Source of the DNA: JAMDEO01 sp963775295
GTDB lineage: Bacteria > Actinomycetota > Thermoleophilia > RBG-16-64-13
NCBI GenBank assembly: GCA_963775295.1
Contig: CAVZIK010000006.1
Coordinates: forward strand, 1,736,001 to 1,800,000
Direction: 5' to 3'
Length of the DNA stretch: 64,000 nucleotides
Shown: piece after piece, positions 42,938-50,955 of the stretch
How the letters are laid out: the number at the start of each line of letters is the position of its first letter
How positions within the stretch are numbered: position 1 is the stretch's first letter
Notes under the pieces: generated by a model
The model's database searches: none
What the model saw: only the letters and a program-made list of their open reading frames with translations
What the model was told of the DNA's origin: nothing
Program-made: the position numbers and the translations under genes

Positions 42938-44047
42938 ATGTCTGACGAAGCCGTTGTGAAGCTCTACCAGGTTCACGAACAACGTATCCGCGACGCCGTC
43001 GCGCTCAAGACGCCTGATCGGGTGCCCGTCGTACCGAACGGCCCTGCTTGGCCGGCGCGGGCGCTGGGGGCGAAGATGAGCGATATCGCGACCACTCCCG
43101 AGGTCTCGTATCGACGGATCGTCGAGGCCTATACAAGTCTTGGAGACATCGACGGTATCCAGAGCCCCGCCTACGACGTGAGCACCTTGCCGGCTATGTG
43201 GTTGTCCCGCGTCAGAGTCCCCGGTCGCGAATTGCCGGAGGATGAGCTGTGGCAGGTGGATGAGGCGGAGGTTATGACCCTAGAGGACTACGACGCCATC
43301 GTTGCCGAGGGGTTCGGACCCTGGCTGGAGCGTTACTATGCCGAACGGCTTCCGGGGAACGTGGAGGCATTCAACAGGTTCGCGAAGACCATTCCCGACG
43401 CGCTGGCTTTGTGCAAAGAGAAGGGCGTCGTTCCCTTCACTCCGGCCGTAGGCACGATCCCATACGAGTACTTCTGCGGGGGAAGGTCCATGAGGGTGTT
43501 TCTCCTCGATCTCTTCCGGCACGCGGACAGGGTTCAAGCGGCTATGGACGCGGCGCTGCCAGTCCTCATAGAACAGCTGCGTCACACGATACGCGTTTTC
43601 GGACTCATGGGCGTGTGGGTCGGCGGCTGGCGTTCGGCCAGCGAGTTCATCTCCCCGCGGCTCTGGAACCGCTTCGTATTTCCCTATTACAAACGGATGG
43701 TGGACGCCGTCATCGAAGAGGGAGCCGTCCCAGTGCTCCATTTCGACGCCAATTGGGATCGGGACCTCGACCGGCTGCTTGAGTTTCCCAAAGCCAAGTG
43801 CGTGCTCTCCCTGGACGGCAAGACCGATATCTTCAGGGCGAAGCAGATCCTCGGCGACCACATGTGCATCATGGGTGACGTCCACGCCAGCATGTTCGCT
43901 CTTGGCACGGTTGAAGAAGTGCGGGCATACTGCAAGAGGCTCGTCAACGAGGTCGGGCCCGCGGGTTTCATCCTGTCCTCAGGCTGCGACGTGCCCGTCG
44001 ACGCAAAGTACGAGAACGTCAGAGCCATGGTGGAATCGGTCCTCTAG
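42938..44047 (+). CDS. UroD-fold methyltransferase (MtvB-like, candidate O-demethylase)
   Basis: 369 residues. UroD superfamily, but distinct from the two MtaA-like paralogues: it opens with AVALKTPDRVPVVPNGPAWP, and the zinc region reads VLHFDANWDRDL, so the His-x-Cys of MtaA is His-x-Asp here; the distal Cys is kept in SSGCDVPVDAKYENV. A FCGGRSMRVFLLDLFRH segment is family-like. Its close coupling to corrinoid protein 2 suggests that it moves a methyl group from a substrate, perhaps a methoxylated aromatic, onto that carrier. Substrate is inferred only. Confidence 0.8.
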   Translation: MSDEAVVKLYQVHEQRIRDAVALKTPDRVPVVPNGPAWPARALGAKMSDIATTPEVSYRRIVEAYTSLGDIDGIQSPAYDVSTLPAMWLSRVRVPGRELPEDELWQVDEAEVMTLEDYDAIVAEGFGPWLERYYAERLPGNVEAFNRFAKTIPDALALCKEKGVVPFTPAVGTIPYEYFCGGRSMRVFLLDLFRHADRVQAAMDAALPVLIEQLRHTIRVFGLMGVWVGGWRSASEFISPRLWNRFVFPYYKRMVDAVIEEGAVPVLHFDANWDRDLDRLLEFPKAKCVLSLDGKTDIFRAKQILGDHMCIMGDVHASMFALGTVEEVRAYCKRLVNEVGPAGFILSSGCDVPVDAKYENVRAMVESVL

Positions 44048-44094
44048 GGCGAAGCTTTGGAAATCCTCGGCAGCTAAATAGATTCAGACTCGCG

Positions 44095-44991
44095 ATGCCC
44101 GAACTTCCCGATATCGAGGCCTATATAGCGGCGCTGGACCAGCGTGTGCTGGGTGAGGAGTTGCGCGGGATGCGCATTGCCAACCCATTCGTCGTGCGGA
44201 CGGTGGATCCACCCCCCTCGGCTGCCGTGGGGCGACGTGTAGAAGGTATCGAACGGCTCGGCAAGCGCCTCGTCTTTGAGTTGAGGGGCCCAGACGGAGA
44301 CGACGAGGCGATGTTCATGGTCCTCCATCTAATGATCGCCGGTAGGCTCCATTGGAGGGCACCCGGCGCCGCGATCCCTAAGGGATCCGGCTTGGCGGCT
44401 TTCGACTTTTCCGGCGGCAGCCTCATATTGACCGAAGCCGGATCGAAGAGGCGGGCGTCACTCCATGTCGTCGTTGGTCGAGATGCGCTGGCGACACTGG
44501 ATCCGGGGGGACTGGAGCCGCTTGGTTCCACGGCCGAGCAGTTCGCCAGAGTCCTTGCCCGCGAAAATCACACTCTCAAACGGGCACTCACTGACCCGCG
44601 CTTATTCAGCGGGATCGGCAATGCCTACTCCGACGAGATCCTGCACCGGGCCTGTCTGTCGCCACTCAAGAAGACCCGCGATCTGAAGCCCGAAGAGGTG
44701 GTCGGGCTGCACTCGGCAGTGGTGGAAGTGCTCGCCGAATGGGTGGGGCGGCTCACCGCCAGCGCCAGAGAGAAGTTTCCGGAGAAGGTGACCGCGTTCC
44801 GGCCGGAGATGGCCGTGCACGGGCGTTACGGGGTCGCTTGTCCCGCGTGCGGCGTCCGGGTGGAGCGCATCGTATACGCGGAAAACGAGTGCAATTACTG
44901 CCCGGGCTGTCAGACCCAGGGACGCGTTCTGGCCGACCGGGCGCTGTCGCGATTGCTCAAAGAGGACTGGTCGCGGCGCGAGACGATTTGA
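44095..44991 (+). CDS. mutM: Fpg/Nei-family DNA glycosylase (formamidopyrimidine-DNA glycosylase type)
   Basis: 298 residues. The catalytic N-terminus is PELPDIEAY (Pro2 and Glu3 in place; Asp for the usual Glu at position 6). The helix-two-turn-helix region has FSGIGNAYSDEIL. The zinc finger near the C-terminus is C249-x2-C252-x16-C269-x2-C272. It excises oxidised purines such as 8-oxoguanine. The loop details differ from classical MutM, so a Nei-like or related substrate range is possible. It lies 47 bases after the methyltransferase gene. A terminator follows at 45155. Confidence 0.88.
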   Translation: MPELPDIEAYIAALDQRVLGEELRGMRIANPFVVRTVDPPPSAAVGRRVEGIERLGKRLVFELRGPDGDDEAMFMVLHLMIAGRLHWRAPGAAIPKGSGLAAFDFSGGSLILTEAGSKRRASLHVVVGRDALATLDPGGLEPLGSTAEQFARVLARENHTLKRALTDPRLFSGIGNAYSDEILHRACLSPLKKTRDLKPEEVVGLHSAVVEVLAEWVGRLTASAREKFPEKVTAFRPEMAVHGRYGVACPACGVRVERIVYAENECNYCPGCQTQGRVLADRALSRLLKEDWSRRETI

Positions 44992-45008
44992 TAAAATATC
45001 GTCAAGCG

Positions 45009-45087
45009 TAGAAAGGAGGTGGTCCACATAGACAGCATGCCTAGCAAGCGCAGCGGCCATGGGACCGGAGGTGGTTCTCGCCTTTAG
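45009..45087 (+). other. Extended anti-SD-complementary element with a 16-codon ORF
   Basis: At 45009-45025 the sequence TAGAAAGGAGGTGGTCC is complementary, with one G:U pair, to the usual 3' end of bacterial 16S rRNA (GGAUCACCUCCUUUCUA). A second GGAGGTGGT occurs at 45067-45075. Between them an ORF at 45037-45087 (MPSKRSGHGTGGGSRL) starts 18 bases after the first GGAGG, too far for normal initiation. I do not recognise the peptide. The element may be a tiny gene or a small RNA that binds ribosomes. Its 3' flank leads to the terminator at 45155-45184. Confidence 0.35.
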
Positions 45088-45154
45088 TCGTTGGATAACC
45101 GACTGACGCCTTCCGACGGCGCCTTCGGGGTCGCAGCGCTAAATAAGAGTTCTA

Positions 45155-45184
45155 GGAGGCCGTCTCGGCAACGAGACGGCCTCC
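45155..45184. terminator. Strong bidirectional terminator
   Basis: A perfect 13-bp stem (GGAGGCCGTCTCG/CGAGACGGCCTCC) with a GCAA tetraloop, followed by GATGTTTCC on the plus strand and by TAGAACTCTTATTT on the minus strand. It separates the mutM region from the convergent creatininase-family gene. Confidence 0.8.
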
Positions 45185-45207
45185 GATGTTTCCACACCTC
45201 GAAATGT

Positions 45208-46074
45208 CTAGGCGGGGAGTGCCTCGGCTACAGCTCTCGCGATGTCCGCCGCCTCCAGTGCATAGAGGTCCCCGTTCTGCACACTCGCCGCCGCCGGGTC
45301 ACCGATGTGTCCCCAGGGCGAGAGATCGCGCCATCTACCCGCAGGTTCGGCCCGATGGAACTCGCGAAGCTCTTCCGGGACCGGTTGGATGTCGGTCAGC
45401 ACCACATCCTTGTTCAGCAAGTCCGGATACCAGCGCATGATCAAGCTGGTCTCACGCTCGCCTGCGTGCACGTCGAACGGCAGCGACGATTTGGTGAGCC
45501 GCTTTCTCGCGGCCACAGTGACGTCCGAGTCGACGGCTCGGATGATCTCGTCCCCATGGAGCGGCAGGGGCTCGTGGAACGCCGCCTCGTAAGCCATATC
45601 GATGAATTCCTGGACGATACCGCCCACAACGTAGGTCGCACGGATGTCTTGGGCGCGGAGCATTTTGATGGTCTTGACAATGGCTTGATTGTGCTGCGGA
45701 TCGCCATGGTGATTGATGATGAGCTGCCGGTCGAAGCCCCAGCGCGCGTAGTTTTGGAGGATCTCGGTGAGCATCGCGATCATCGTTTGAGGGCTGACGC
45801 TCAGCGAACCCGGGAACATCCCGGTGGTGACGTTCAGGCCGAAGTAGTAAGGAGGGGCGACGACGCTGTCGAACCCCACTTTCGCCAACTCCGACCTCAC
45901 CAGCGAGCACAGCAAGTGAGCGCCATAGGTGTCCGTGGCCAAGGGGAGGTGATGCCCGTGCTGCTCGATCACTGCCACCGGCACCAATATGGGCAGATGT
46001 CGCGCCCCGGCTTCCTCGACGGCCGGCCAGGTCATGTCGGCGATCGTGTTGGAAAAGATGGAATAGCTTGCCAC
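45208..46074 (-). CDS. Creatininase-family metallohydrolase
   Basis: 288 residues. Creatininase/MftE fold with the metal ligands in VIEQHGHHLPLATDTY, LIINHHGDPQHN and VHAGERETSL. Members hydrolyse cyclic amides or related bonds (creatinine, formamide intermediates, mycofactocin precursor). No mycofactocin peptide or radical-SAM gene is nearby, so that role is unsupported. Its place in an aromatic-metabolism island leaves open a C-C or cyclic-ketone hydrolase role, which is speculation. GTG 46074 has GGAAGA upstream. Confidence 0.85.
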   Translation of the reverse strand: MASYSIFSNTIADMTWPAVEEAGARHLPILVPVAVIEQHGHHLPLATDTYGAHLLCSLVRSELAKVGFDSVVAPPYYFGLNVTTGMFPGSLSVSPQTMIAMLTEILQNYARWGFDRQLIINHHGDPQHNQAIVKTIKMLRAQDIRATYVVGGIVQEFIDMAYEAAFHEPLPLHGDEIIRAVDSDVTVAARKRLTKSSLPFDVHAGERETSLIMRWYPDLLNKDVVLTDIQPVPEELREFHRAEPAGRWRDLSPWGHIGDPAAASVQNGDLYALEAADIARAVAEALPA

Positions 46075-46093
46075 GGATCTTCCGTCCCGGCGT

Positions 46094-46555
46094 CTAGGGC
46101 TCGAGAAGCGGAACGATCTCGTCCATCATCCAAGCCACGTACAGTTGACACCGATCGTGGATCTCACTCTCCTTGAACGCCGTAAACCCCTCAACGGTGC
46201 TGAGGTCGTACCCGGTCAGATCCAAACAAGTGCATGAACCGAACTTCTCGGCAAAGCCCCTCATGGCGTTCTGGAGGCCGGCCTTTGTCTCCGCCGTCCT
46301 GTCGGGACCCTTGTCGTCGGCATAGTAGTCGCGAGCTCCCATCGCCATCGCGGCTCCGGTCACCGCTCCGCACGCTTCACCCATGCCGCCGATTCCGCCC
46401 CCGAAGTACTTTGCCAGAGGAAGCAGCTCGCAATCCTCCCCCATCACGTTAAGGGCATAGCACAACACCGCCTGCGAGCAGTTGACTCGGTCGGGGCCGG
46501 TGTCGGCAAAGCGGGCGAGAGCACTCGTTTTGGCTCTCTCGACGTTCTCTTTCAT
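46094..46555 (-). CDS. C_GCAxxG_C_C family putative redox/metal protein
   Basis: 153 residues. The family-defining pattern is present: VNCSQAVL, GGGIGGMGEACGAVTGA, SCTCLDLTGYDL and HDRCQLYVAWM. This gives an arrangement of Cys around a Gly-rich GxxCGxxxG core, with short hydrophobic helices. Members are common in anaerobes and probably bind a metal or redox cofactor; function unknown. The ATG has AAGGAG-like purines upstream. It lies 19 bases before the creatininase-family gene in the same direction, suggesting a two-gene operon. Confidence 0.85.
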   Translation of the reverse strand: MKENVERAKTSALARFADTGPDRVNCSQAVLCYALNVMGEDCELLPLAKYFGGGIGGMGEACGAVTGAAMAMGARDYYADDKGPDRTAETKAGLQNAMRGFAEKFGSCTCLDLTGYDLSTVEGFTAFKESEIHDRCQLYVAWMMDEIVPLLEP

Positions 46556-46631
46556 AAGGAGCTTCTCCTAGTAGACGACATGATGGTCAGAAGCGTGGTC
46601 AACGAACAATCTACCATCTTTGAACGGCGTG

Positions 46632-46896
46632 ACGCTTTGTCACTGTTGCAAGCGCGCCGTGCCGCCCCAGATGCTGGGAACAGTCCGTCTTAACACGGGC
46701 CCAGCTATTTGGCCTGGCCGAGTACGTGGGCAGCACAACTGCTAGCGAAACCGAGGCGGCGCGGCAGGCACAGGAATTGCAACAGCAGCGCCAAGGGGCT
46801 CTGCCCAGGCAGGCTCTGCAGAACGTCAAACAGCAGTTGCAGGAACTCGTCGGCGAGTATCTGCCTGCTTCGACCACGACTTCAACGGTCCCCTGA
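46632..46896 (+). pseudogene. Possible Gln-rich coiled-coil ORF or gene remnant
   Basis: The frame is open from 46632 to a TGA at 46894. The last 56 codons (from GTG 46726) read like protein with high third-position GC: GSTTASETEAARQAQELQQQ, then LQNVKQQLQELVGEYLP and a Thr-rich end. No Shine-Dalgarno is visible and upstream codons look random. It may be the tail of a decayed gene or a short uncharacterised coiled-coil protein. Confidence 0.25.
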
Positions 46897-46956
46897 TCTG
46901 ATCCCAACAAAGATTTCAGCGGCTCAGCATTGGCCGGCGCCCGCCGTTCTCTCGAT

Positions 46957-46977
46957 GGGTGGGTGCCGGTCCCACCC
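46957..46977 (-). terminator. Weak hairpin after the MFS gene
   Basis: A 7-bp GGGTGGG/CCCACCC stem with a 7-base loop lies 19 bases beyond the MFS stop. No U-tract follows, so this is only a possible terminator. Confidence 0.35.
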
Positions 46978-46995
46978 TCCGCCCGATCAGACGGA

Positions 46996-48192
46996 CTAGC
47001 AGCCCTCTCCAAGATCGGTCAGCAGTCTGAGCAGGAAGGTCGCGAAGGAGCCCACGGCAATGATCGCTCCGATTATCGTGATGCCCAGCCCAAAAGTGTA
47101 CGCCTGACCCATGAAGCCGAGAGCGGTGGGAAGCAGACCACCGCCCAGAAGGAATGCCACCGGTGGGGCGAAGCCTGCAGCCAGACTGCGATGAGTCGGC
47201 TGGACGATCCGAGAAAGCGCCTTGAAGGCCGGGGGGAAAAACCCCACGGCAAAGGCGGCCATGAAGAAGATGCTCGCTTTCATGGGCGCCCCCGACAGAC
47301 TCCCGGCCAGGGCGGTGGAAACACCGGCGAGGAACAGAAACAGGGTCATAGTCCACTTCTCCCCGATCATGTCCGTCACCCAGCCCGAGACGAAGGCCAT
47401 GAGCAGGGGCGAGATATTGGCTAGGCCGAGGATGGTGTTTGCCGACCCGGTGCTCATACCCCTCTGAGTGGTGAGGTACAGCGGCAACATCGTGTAGACG
47501 CCGACTTGGGCTCCCATACCCAAGGCGAAGAGGAAGATCATGACCCAGAACGATCGGATACGCACGACGGGCTTCAGCATTGAAGGCATGGGAGCATCGC
47601 CGGGAAAAGCCCCGAGTCCGCGAAAGGCGAGGAATATCAGACCCAGGAGAGCACACAGGCCCGCCACCCACAGCAGCGTCGTCTGCCAGGAAAACCATTT
47701 GAGAAGTCCGACGGCCAAGAGTGGACCGGCCACCAAGCTCAGGGGAGGTCCGAGTTGCTGGATGGACAGAGCCTTACCCCAATCGCTCGGCCTCACCATG
47801 GCGGTGATCGTGGCAACAGAGGAGGGGGTGTGGATTCCCGCAAAAAACCCGAGCGCGACCAGGCACGCGCCCAGTATCCAGATGGAGCCTGCGAAATGAG
47901 CGGCCACAAGGGCCCCGGCCGCCCCGAAGATGGCGATGAGGATGGAACCCCGATGGTTCAATCGCGAAGAGACCAGACCGGCAAGGAACGATCCAATGAG
48001 GGCACCCACCGCACCGAAGAGAAAGAGGGTACCCGCCTGCCCCGGTCGCAACGGAATATCTTTGGCGATCGTGGGAAACAGGGGTGAGAAGATGAAGCGG
48101 CTTACAAAACTCAAGAAGAAGAGAAGCGTGAGAAAGATTACCGATCCCGCGACTGCGTTGAAGGGGCGGGGTGTCGGGCAGGCTTTGCTCAT
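46996..48192 (-). CDS. Major facilitator superfamily transporter
   Basis: 398 residues with twelve hydrophobic helices and the MFS loop 2-3 signature (SFLAGLVSSRLNHRGSIL). The first helix (VIFLTLLFFLSFVSRFIFSPLFP) has a nitrate/cyanate-type NxxR-like RFIFSP. It is divergent from the transhydroxylase genes across 171 bases, so uptake of their aromatic substrate or a related acid is a reasonable inference. No Shine-Dalgarno is seen before ATG 48192, which may be leaderless or start elsewhere. Confidence 0.85.
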   Translation of the reverse strand: MSKACPTPRPFNAVAGSVIFLTLLFFLSFVSRFIFSPLFPTIAKDIPLRPGQAGTLFLFGAVGALIGSFLAGLVSSRLNHRGSILIAIFGAAGALVAAHFAGSIWILGACLVALGFFAGIHTPSSVATITAMVRPSDWGKALSIQQLGPPLSLVAGPLLAVGLLKWFSWQTTLLWVAGLCALLGLIFLAFRGLGAFPGDAPMPSMLKPVVRIRSFWVMIFLFALGMGAQVGVYTMLPLYLTTQRGMSTGSANTILGLANISPLLMAFVSGWVTDMIGEKWTMTLFLFLAGVSTALAGSLSGAPMKASIFFMAAFAVGFFPPAFKALSRIVQPTHRSLAAGFAPPVAFLLGGGLLPTALGFMGQAYTFGLGITIIGAIIAVGSFATFLLRLLTDLGEGC

Positions 48193-48255
48193 GCAACAAG
48201 GGTATCATCGGGAGGAAGGGGCAAGGAAGCACGTCTCACCGCGTGCATTCCACAT

Positions 48256-48284
48256 TTGACCCGGTCCCCTACTTTCGGTAGCGT
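48256..48284 (+). promoter_or_regulatory. Candidate sigma-70-type promoter for the transhydroxylase genes
   Basis: TTGACC (48256-48261) and TAGCGT (48279-48284) are separated by 17 bases. The -35 is near-consensus and the -10 keeps the key T-A and final T. Transcription would begin about 70 bases before the large-subunit ATG. Confidence 0.5.
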
Positions 48285-48363
48285 TAAGTAAGTGCCGACA
48301 AACTTGGGGGACGTGGATTTCGATATTGGAGCCTTGGAGAGCTCGCGACAGGAGGTCTAGGGT

Positions 48364-50955
48364 ATGGGCAAGGTTGAGCGATTGACAAACAGCACGACCG
48401 GGGGACCGGTCTTTGTGGACGTCCAGGACGGGAAGATCCTTAGGATCACTCCCATGGATCTGGACGACAATGATGCAGCCTCGTGGAGTATCGAGGCCCG
48501 AGGGCGGACGTTCACTCCGCCGCGGCGTACCACTGTCATGCCGTACACGGCAGGGCACAAGTCGATGATCTACTCCCCGAAGCGGGTCTTGACGCCGCTC
48601 AAGCGGGTGGACTTCGACCCCAATGGCGAACGCAACTGCGAGAAGCGCGGCGAGTCCGGCTACGAGCCCATCAGCTGGGACGAAGCGCTCGACATCACCT
48701 GCGGCGAGATCAACCGCATCAAGCGGACTGCCGGTCCCGGCGCTATCCTCACCACCTGCGGCTCCCACCACCTTTGGGGAAATGTGGGGTACCGCCACAG
48801 TGCGTATCAGCGTTTCACCAACTTGGTAGGAATGGTTCAGTCCGCCCATAACCCGGACAGCTGGGAAGGGTGGCATTGGGGCGGGATGCACATGTGGGGA
48901 TTCAGCCATCGGCTGGGCATCCCTGAACAGTACGATCTCTTGGAAGACGCTCTCAAACACACGGAAATGATCGTCTTCTGGTCTGCGGACCCGGAGAGCA
49001 CCGGCGGTGGTATCTACTCCGCCTTCGAGAGCACCGTGCGCCGCAAGTGGCTCAAAGAGCTCGGCGTAAAAATGGTCTTCATAGATCCCTACTACAACCA
49101 TTCCGCCGGTCTTCTGGCCGACAAGTGGTTCTCTCCGCGGATGGGCACCGATGTGGCTTTCGGCCTGGGTATCGCGTATACGTGGCTCACCGAAGGGACG
49201 TACGACAAAGAGTATGTTGCAGGCCGCACGGTAGGCTTCGACGAATGGAAGGCCTACGTTCTGGGCGAATCGGACGGTGTGCCCAAGACTCCTGAGTGGG
49301 CCGAAGGCGAATCCCGCATCCCTGCCCGCGACATCCGGGCGCTGGCTCGCGAATGGGGCTCCAAGAAGACCATGCTGGCTTCCGGCGCACTCGGAGGGTG
49401 GGGTGGGGCCTGCCGTTCCGCGACCGGCAACGAATGGGCTCGTACCATGATTGCTCTCGCCGCGATGCAGGGCATGGGCAAACCGGGTAGCAACATCTGG
49501 GGCACCTCCCAGGGTTGTCCGGCGGACGAATCCTTTCTGTTCCCCGGATACGCCGAGGGCGGTATCGGCTGCGACGTGAACAAGTCGGCGGCTCTATACC
49601 GGTGGATCTACAAGATGTTTCCCAACGGAGGCGCCCTCACCTCTCCGCACGATTCCACCGAAGGGCAGGGCATTCCGCGTATCAGGATCCCCGAGGCCCT
49701 GCAGCACGAGGAATTCGAATGGCGGGGCAAGGGATTCTCCGGCGCTTCCATTGAAAGTCAGTTCCAGAAGTATGAGTATCCTGCTCCGGGCTATCCGAAA
49801 GTGAAGATGTACTGGCGGTACGGCGGCTCGTTCTTCGGCACGATGACGCAAACCAACCGCTACGTGAAAGCTTACCGTAATCCAAAGCTTGAGTTTGCCG
49901 TGAGCCAGCCCGTGTGGCTGGAGGGCGAGGCCAAATTCGCCGACATCATCCTGCCGGCGTGCACCAACTTCGAGCGTTGGGATATCAGCGAGTTCGCCAG
50001 TTGTTCGGGATACATCCCCGACAGCTACACCCAGACCAACAACCGAGTCATCACCTTCCAGAAGAAATGCATCGAGCCTCTGGGCGAATCCAAGTCGGAC
50101 TACGACATCTTCGCCGCCGTTTGCGAACGGCTGGGCGTAGGCGACATTTTCACCATGGGGGGCAAGGACGAATACGCGTGGACCAAGGAGTTCTTCCACG
50201 CCACCGATCTGCCCAAGCACATCACCTGGGAAGAGTTCGAGAAGAAGGGGTATTTCGTGGTCCCATTTCCGAAGGACCACAAATCCACCCCTGCGCTCCG
50301 CTGGTTCGCCGAGGACCGGGAGCGCGACACGCCGGACTGGGCATTCCCGTGGGACACCGTGGGGCTGAAGGGTCTACAGACCACCACGGGCAAGATCGAA
50401 TTCGTCTCCAGCAGTCTCACCCGGATGGAGAAACAGGGCGTGCTCGATGCGGAGCGCCCGGCGATGGGTCCGCAATACATCCCCAGCTGGGAAGGGCACC
50501 ATACGGAAGAGCGTCGTGAATCCTACCCGCTCCAGATGGTCTCTCCGCACCCGCGCTTCAGCTTCCACACCATGGGTGACGCAAAGGACAGCTGGATGAA
50601 CGAGGTGAAGGACCATCGGGTCTTGAAGGAGGACGGCCACTACTACTGGATCATGCGCCTCAACACCAAAGACGCTGCCGACCGGGGCATCAAGAGCGAC
50701 GAACTCGTTCGCGCCTACAATGATCGGGGATCGGTCATCCTGGCGGCACGCGTGACGGAGCGGGTGCCGGCAGGCACCGTGCACTCCTATGAGTCCTGCG
50801 CCGAATACGATCCGTTGGGCGTGCCTGGTGAGTCGCCGGATCGCGGCGGATGCGTCAACATACTCACCAATATCCGTCTCATCACCCCGACTTCGTGGGG
50901 GATGTCCAATAACTCATGCATGATTCAGGTCGAGAAATGGGAGGGCGCCAAATGA
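48364..50955 (+). CDS. athL: Pyrogallol:phloroglucinol transhydroxylase, molybdopterin large subunit
   Basis: 863 residues, DMSO-reductase superfamily, binding a bis-MGD molybdenum cofactor. There is no N-terminal CxxCxxxC cluster motif, as in the Pelobacter transhydroxylase large subunit (about 875 residues). The active-site signature SHHLWGN (His135) and NPDSW (Asp165, Ser166, Trp167) matches, at a constant offset of 9, the His144, Asp174 and Mo-ligand Ser175 I recall for that enzyme. The enzyme moves a hydroxyl between rings to make phloroglucinol from pyrogallol in anaerobic gallate breakdown. GGAGGT precedes the ATG; the stop overlaps the small-subunit ATG (ATGA). A relative with another phenolic substrate is possible. 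Confidence 0.85.
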   Translation: MGKVERLTNSTTGGPVFVDVQDGKILRITPMDLDDNDAASWSIEARGRTFTPPRRTTVMPYTAGHKSMIYSPKRVLTPLKRVDFDPNGERNCEKRGESGYEPISWDEALDITCGEINRIKRTAGPGAILTTCGSHHLWGNVGYRHSAYQRFTNLVGMVQSAHNPDSWEGWHWGGMHMWGFSHRLGIPEQYDLLEDALKHTEMIVFWSADPESTGGGIYSAFESTVRRKWLKELGVKMVFIDPYYNHSAGLLADKWFSPRMGTDVAFGLGIAYTWLTEGTYDKEYVAGRTVGFDEWKAYVLGESDGVPKTPEWAEGESRIPARDIRALAREWGSKKTMLASGALGGWGGACRSATGNEWARTMIALAAMQGMGKPGSNIWGTSQGCPADESFLFPGYAEGGIGCDVNKSAALYRWIYKMFPNGGALTSPHDSTEGQGIPRIRIPEALQHEEFEWRGKGFSGASIESQFQKYEYPAPGYPKVKMYWRYGGSFFGTMTQTNRYVKAYRNPKLEFAVSQPVWLEGEAKFADIILPACTNFERWDISEFASCSGYIPDSYTQTNNRVITFQKKCIEPLGESKSDYDIFAAVCERLGVGDIFTMGGKDEYAWTKEFFHATDLPKHITWEEFEKKGYFVVPFPKDHKSTPALRWFAEDRERDTPDWAFPWDTVGLKGLQTTTGKIEFVSSSLTRMEKQGVLDAERPAMGPQYIPSWEGHHTEERRESYPLQMVSPHPRFSFHTMGDAKDSWMNEVKDHRVLKEDGHYYWIMRLNTKDAADRGIKSDELVRAYNDRGSVILAARVTERVPAGTVHSYESCAEYDPLGVPGESPDRGGCVNILTNIRLITPTSWGMSNNSCMIQVEKWEGAK

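Noticed and set aside
45009..45087. Fragment of a 16S rRNA gene on the minus strand
   Set aside because: Only the last 17 bases match the rRNA tail; upstream sequence has no rRNA similarity, so it is a complementarity element, not a gene piece.
45208..46074. Part of a mycofactocin cluster (MftE)
   Set aside because: No MftA precursor, MftB or radical-SAM MftC is present; the nearby 16-codon peptide lacks the MftA C-terminal pattern.
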